DNA of 64,000 nucleotides from an uncultured Eubacterium sp. Lineage in GTDB: Bacteria; Bacillota; Clostridia; Lachnospirales; Lachnospiraceae. The notes beneath the pieces are model-generated. The model had not been told where the DNA came from and did not search any database. It saw only the letters and a list, made by a program, of their open reading frames with translations. The position numbers and the translations under genes were made by a program. The stretch lies in assembly GCA_910583555.1 (NCBI GenBank), contig CAJTXO010000008.1, forward strand, positions 29,455-93,454, in the 5' to 3' direction. Positions 63,099-64,000 of this stretch are shown here, piece after piece (position 1 is the first letter of the stretch; each line of letters opens with the position of its first letter).

Positions 63099-63848
63099 CT
63101 ACTTCGCCGACATTTTTGTCGTGATCTGCGCGGCCGTCTCCGGCTCCATATTGGCCAGTATCGCCGAGCTCTTCGACTCCGTCATGCAGTCCATGATCGA
63201 CGCCACCAGCGTCAGATCGCCTGACATCGTCTGCAGAATGCTGGCCGCCTGCGCCGGCTCCATTTTACTGTACAGCGTCGCCTGCTTCTGGATCTTCGCC
63301 GTATACTGCAGATCTTCTACCACCTGCTTGTAGATTGCCGCCGCGTTGTCCGGATCGATCTGCTCGTAATACTTTTGGTATTCGGATATATCCGGCGCTT
63401 TGTCAGCGTAGACGACCTCTTCGTCGAATTCCTTTACACGCTGTTCAAAACTTTTTTGCTGCTCCTCGAATTTTTGCAGCCTCGCCACTTCCGCTTTCAG
63501 TTCTGCCACTTCATCCGCACTAGCGGTATTTGTGCTCTTCAGGGAGGAAAGTTCCCTCTCAAGTTCACGGATCTTCGCATTCGCCTCGTCGATATCGGTA
63601 TAGGCGTTCGTCGGAGCCTCGCCCTCGACTTCCGGCAGGATCTTATTGATGATCGGTACATCTTTAACGACAGGATAAAGGATCTGACTGCCGAACCTGC
63701 CCACATCCAGTTTTATGAGAACGCCGAAAATAGCGAGCCAGATGACCACGATCACAAACACGATCAAGATCGTCAGCAGTTTGCTGCCAGCTCCCTCTTC
63801 CTGCGCAATATCCTTTTTTTCATCTTTTTTCTTGTCTTTTTTCGCCAT
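63099..63848 (-). CDS. MotE/YlxF-like flagellar protein with MgtE-N-type domain
   Basis: 249 residues. A Lys-rich cytoplasmic start is followed by a membrane helix at about 26-47, a coiled coil at about 85-145, and a C-terminal helical domain (YSKMEPAQAASILQTMSGDLTLVASIMDCMTESKSSAILANMEPETAAQIT), the MgtE intracellular N-type repeat found in flagellar MotE/YlxF. It is encoded between fliJ and fliK, the expected place. Proposed roles are in motor or export chaperoning. Confidence 0.88.
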   Translation of the reverse strand: MAKKDKKKDEKKDIAQEEGAGSKLLTILIVFVIVVIWLAIFGVLIKLDVGRFGSQILYPVVKDVPIINKILPEVEGEAPTNAYTDIDEANAKIRELERELSSLKSTNTASADEVAELKAEVARLQKFEEQQKSFEQRVKEFDEEVVYADKAPDISEYQKYYEQIDPDNAAAIYKQVVEDLQYTAKIQKQATLYSKMEPAQAASILQTMSGDLTLVASIMDCMTESKSSAILANMEPETAAQITTKMSAK

Positions 63849-63860
63849 ACTCTCCCTCTT

Positions 63861-64000
63861 TTCTGCTTTTACACAGCTTTCGTTCCATGTTTATAACTCA
63901 TAAGCTCATCCACTTCTTTAAGTTCTCTCTGTTTCTCTTCGAAACTTCTGCTTTTACACAGCTTTCGTTCCATGTTTATAACTCATAAGCTCATCCACTT
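63861..64000 (-). repeat. 85-base tandem repeat covering the 3' end of fliJ, cut by the window edge
   Basis: Bases 63861-63915 and 63946-64000 are identical over all 55 visible positions, at a distance of 85 bases. The upstream copy on the transcript holds the real fliJ stop codon (63954-63956). The downstream copy lies between that stop and the motE ribosome-binding site, repeats the end of the coding sequence and its stop, and is out of frame with fliJ (85 is not a multiple of 3). How far the identity goes beyond base 64000 cannot be seen. Confidence 0.88.
63954..64000 (-). CDS. fliJ: Flagellar export chaperone FliJ, last 14 residues (partial)
   Basis: Only the end VDELMSYKHGTKAV and the stop TAA are visible. 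The call rests on context (fliJ precedes motE/ylxF and fliK in Firmicutes) and on the downstream repeat, where the longer text EKQRELKEVDELM fits the usual C-terminal helix of FliJ. The rest of the gene lies outside the window. Confidence 0.6.
   Translation of the reverse strand, partial: VDELMSYKHGTKAV

Noticed and set aside
1..64000. Prophage, insertion sequence or defence island
   Set aside because: No transposase, integrase, restriction, toxin-antitoxin or phage gene was found. Composition and strand are uniform except for the AlbA_2 fragment.

Overview
This 64 kb window looks like chromosome from an anaerobic, motile member of the Clostridia, most likely Lachnospiraceae. The basis is a PolC-type replicase, a low-GC Gram-positive fla/che locus, FliY, CheV and CheD, a HydE maturase, frequent TTG starts behind strong AGGAGG sites, and AlbA_2 proteins with short tandem repeats. 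I assign this from gene content only. All but one of the genes lie on the minus strand, so operons run from high to low coordinates. No stretch above 300 bases lacks a gene; the largest gaps (120-180 bases) hold promoters, a leader, terminators or repeats. I saw no tRNA, rRNA, IS element, prophage or CRISPR array.

Right part (64000 to about 36160): a fla/che superoperon. In transcription order it reads fliJ (end only), motE, fliK, flgD, a TIGR02530-type protein, flgE, a terminator and new promoter, flbD, motA, motB, fliL, a promoter, fliM, fliY, cheY, fliO, fliP, fliQ, fliR, flhB, a promoter, flhA, flhF, flhG, a PilZ protein, cheB, cheA, cheW, cheD, a small membrane protein, sigD, fapA, a small protein, a SwrB-like protein and an MltG-N-like protein. 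It encodes the hook, the stator, the switch, the export gate, positioning factors and most of the chemotaxis core, but not cheC or cheR.

Middle part (36134 to 18091): rpsB-tsf with a promoter and a terminator, then an inserted group (LacI-fold sensor with GGDEF, polysaccharide deacetylase, bactofilin), then pyrH-frr-uppS-cdsA-dxr-rseP-ispG-polC-hydE. Apart from the insertions and ispG, this is the order known from Bacillus subtilis (swrB-rpsB-tsf-pyrH-frr-uppS-cdsA-dxr-rasP-polC). PolC carries a striking insert of about 165 residues rich in Gly, Ala and Asn.

Left part (18079 to 1): a plus-strand, 5'-truncated AlbA_2 protein gene, a DHH phosphoesterase, a MATE exporter and a GHKL sensor kinase. 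Next comes an envelope-stress-like operon: membrane-anchored trigger-factor-like PPIase, membrane protein, OmpR-type regulator, histidine kinase, then a lipoprotein and a PH-domain protein. After these come cheV, an acidic coiled-coil membrane protein, hisH-hisF, ung, and a MoxR-DUF58-membrane protein operon that runs off the left edge.

The most unusual signals are non-coding. Two 83-base copies of the 3' end of the response regulator gene follow its stop codon, and an 85-base repeat of the same kind follows the end of fliJ at the right edge. I found no convincing new defence or mobile system.
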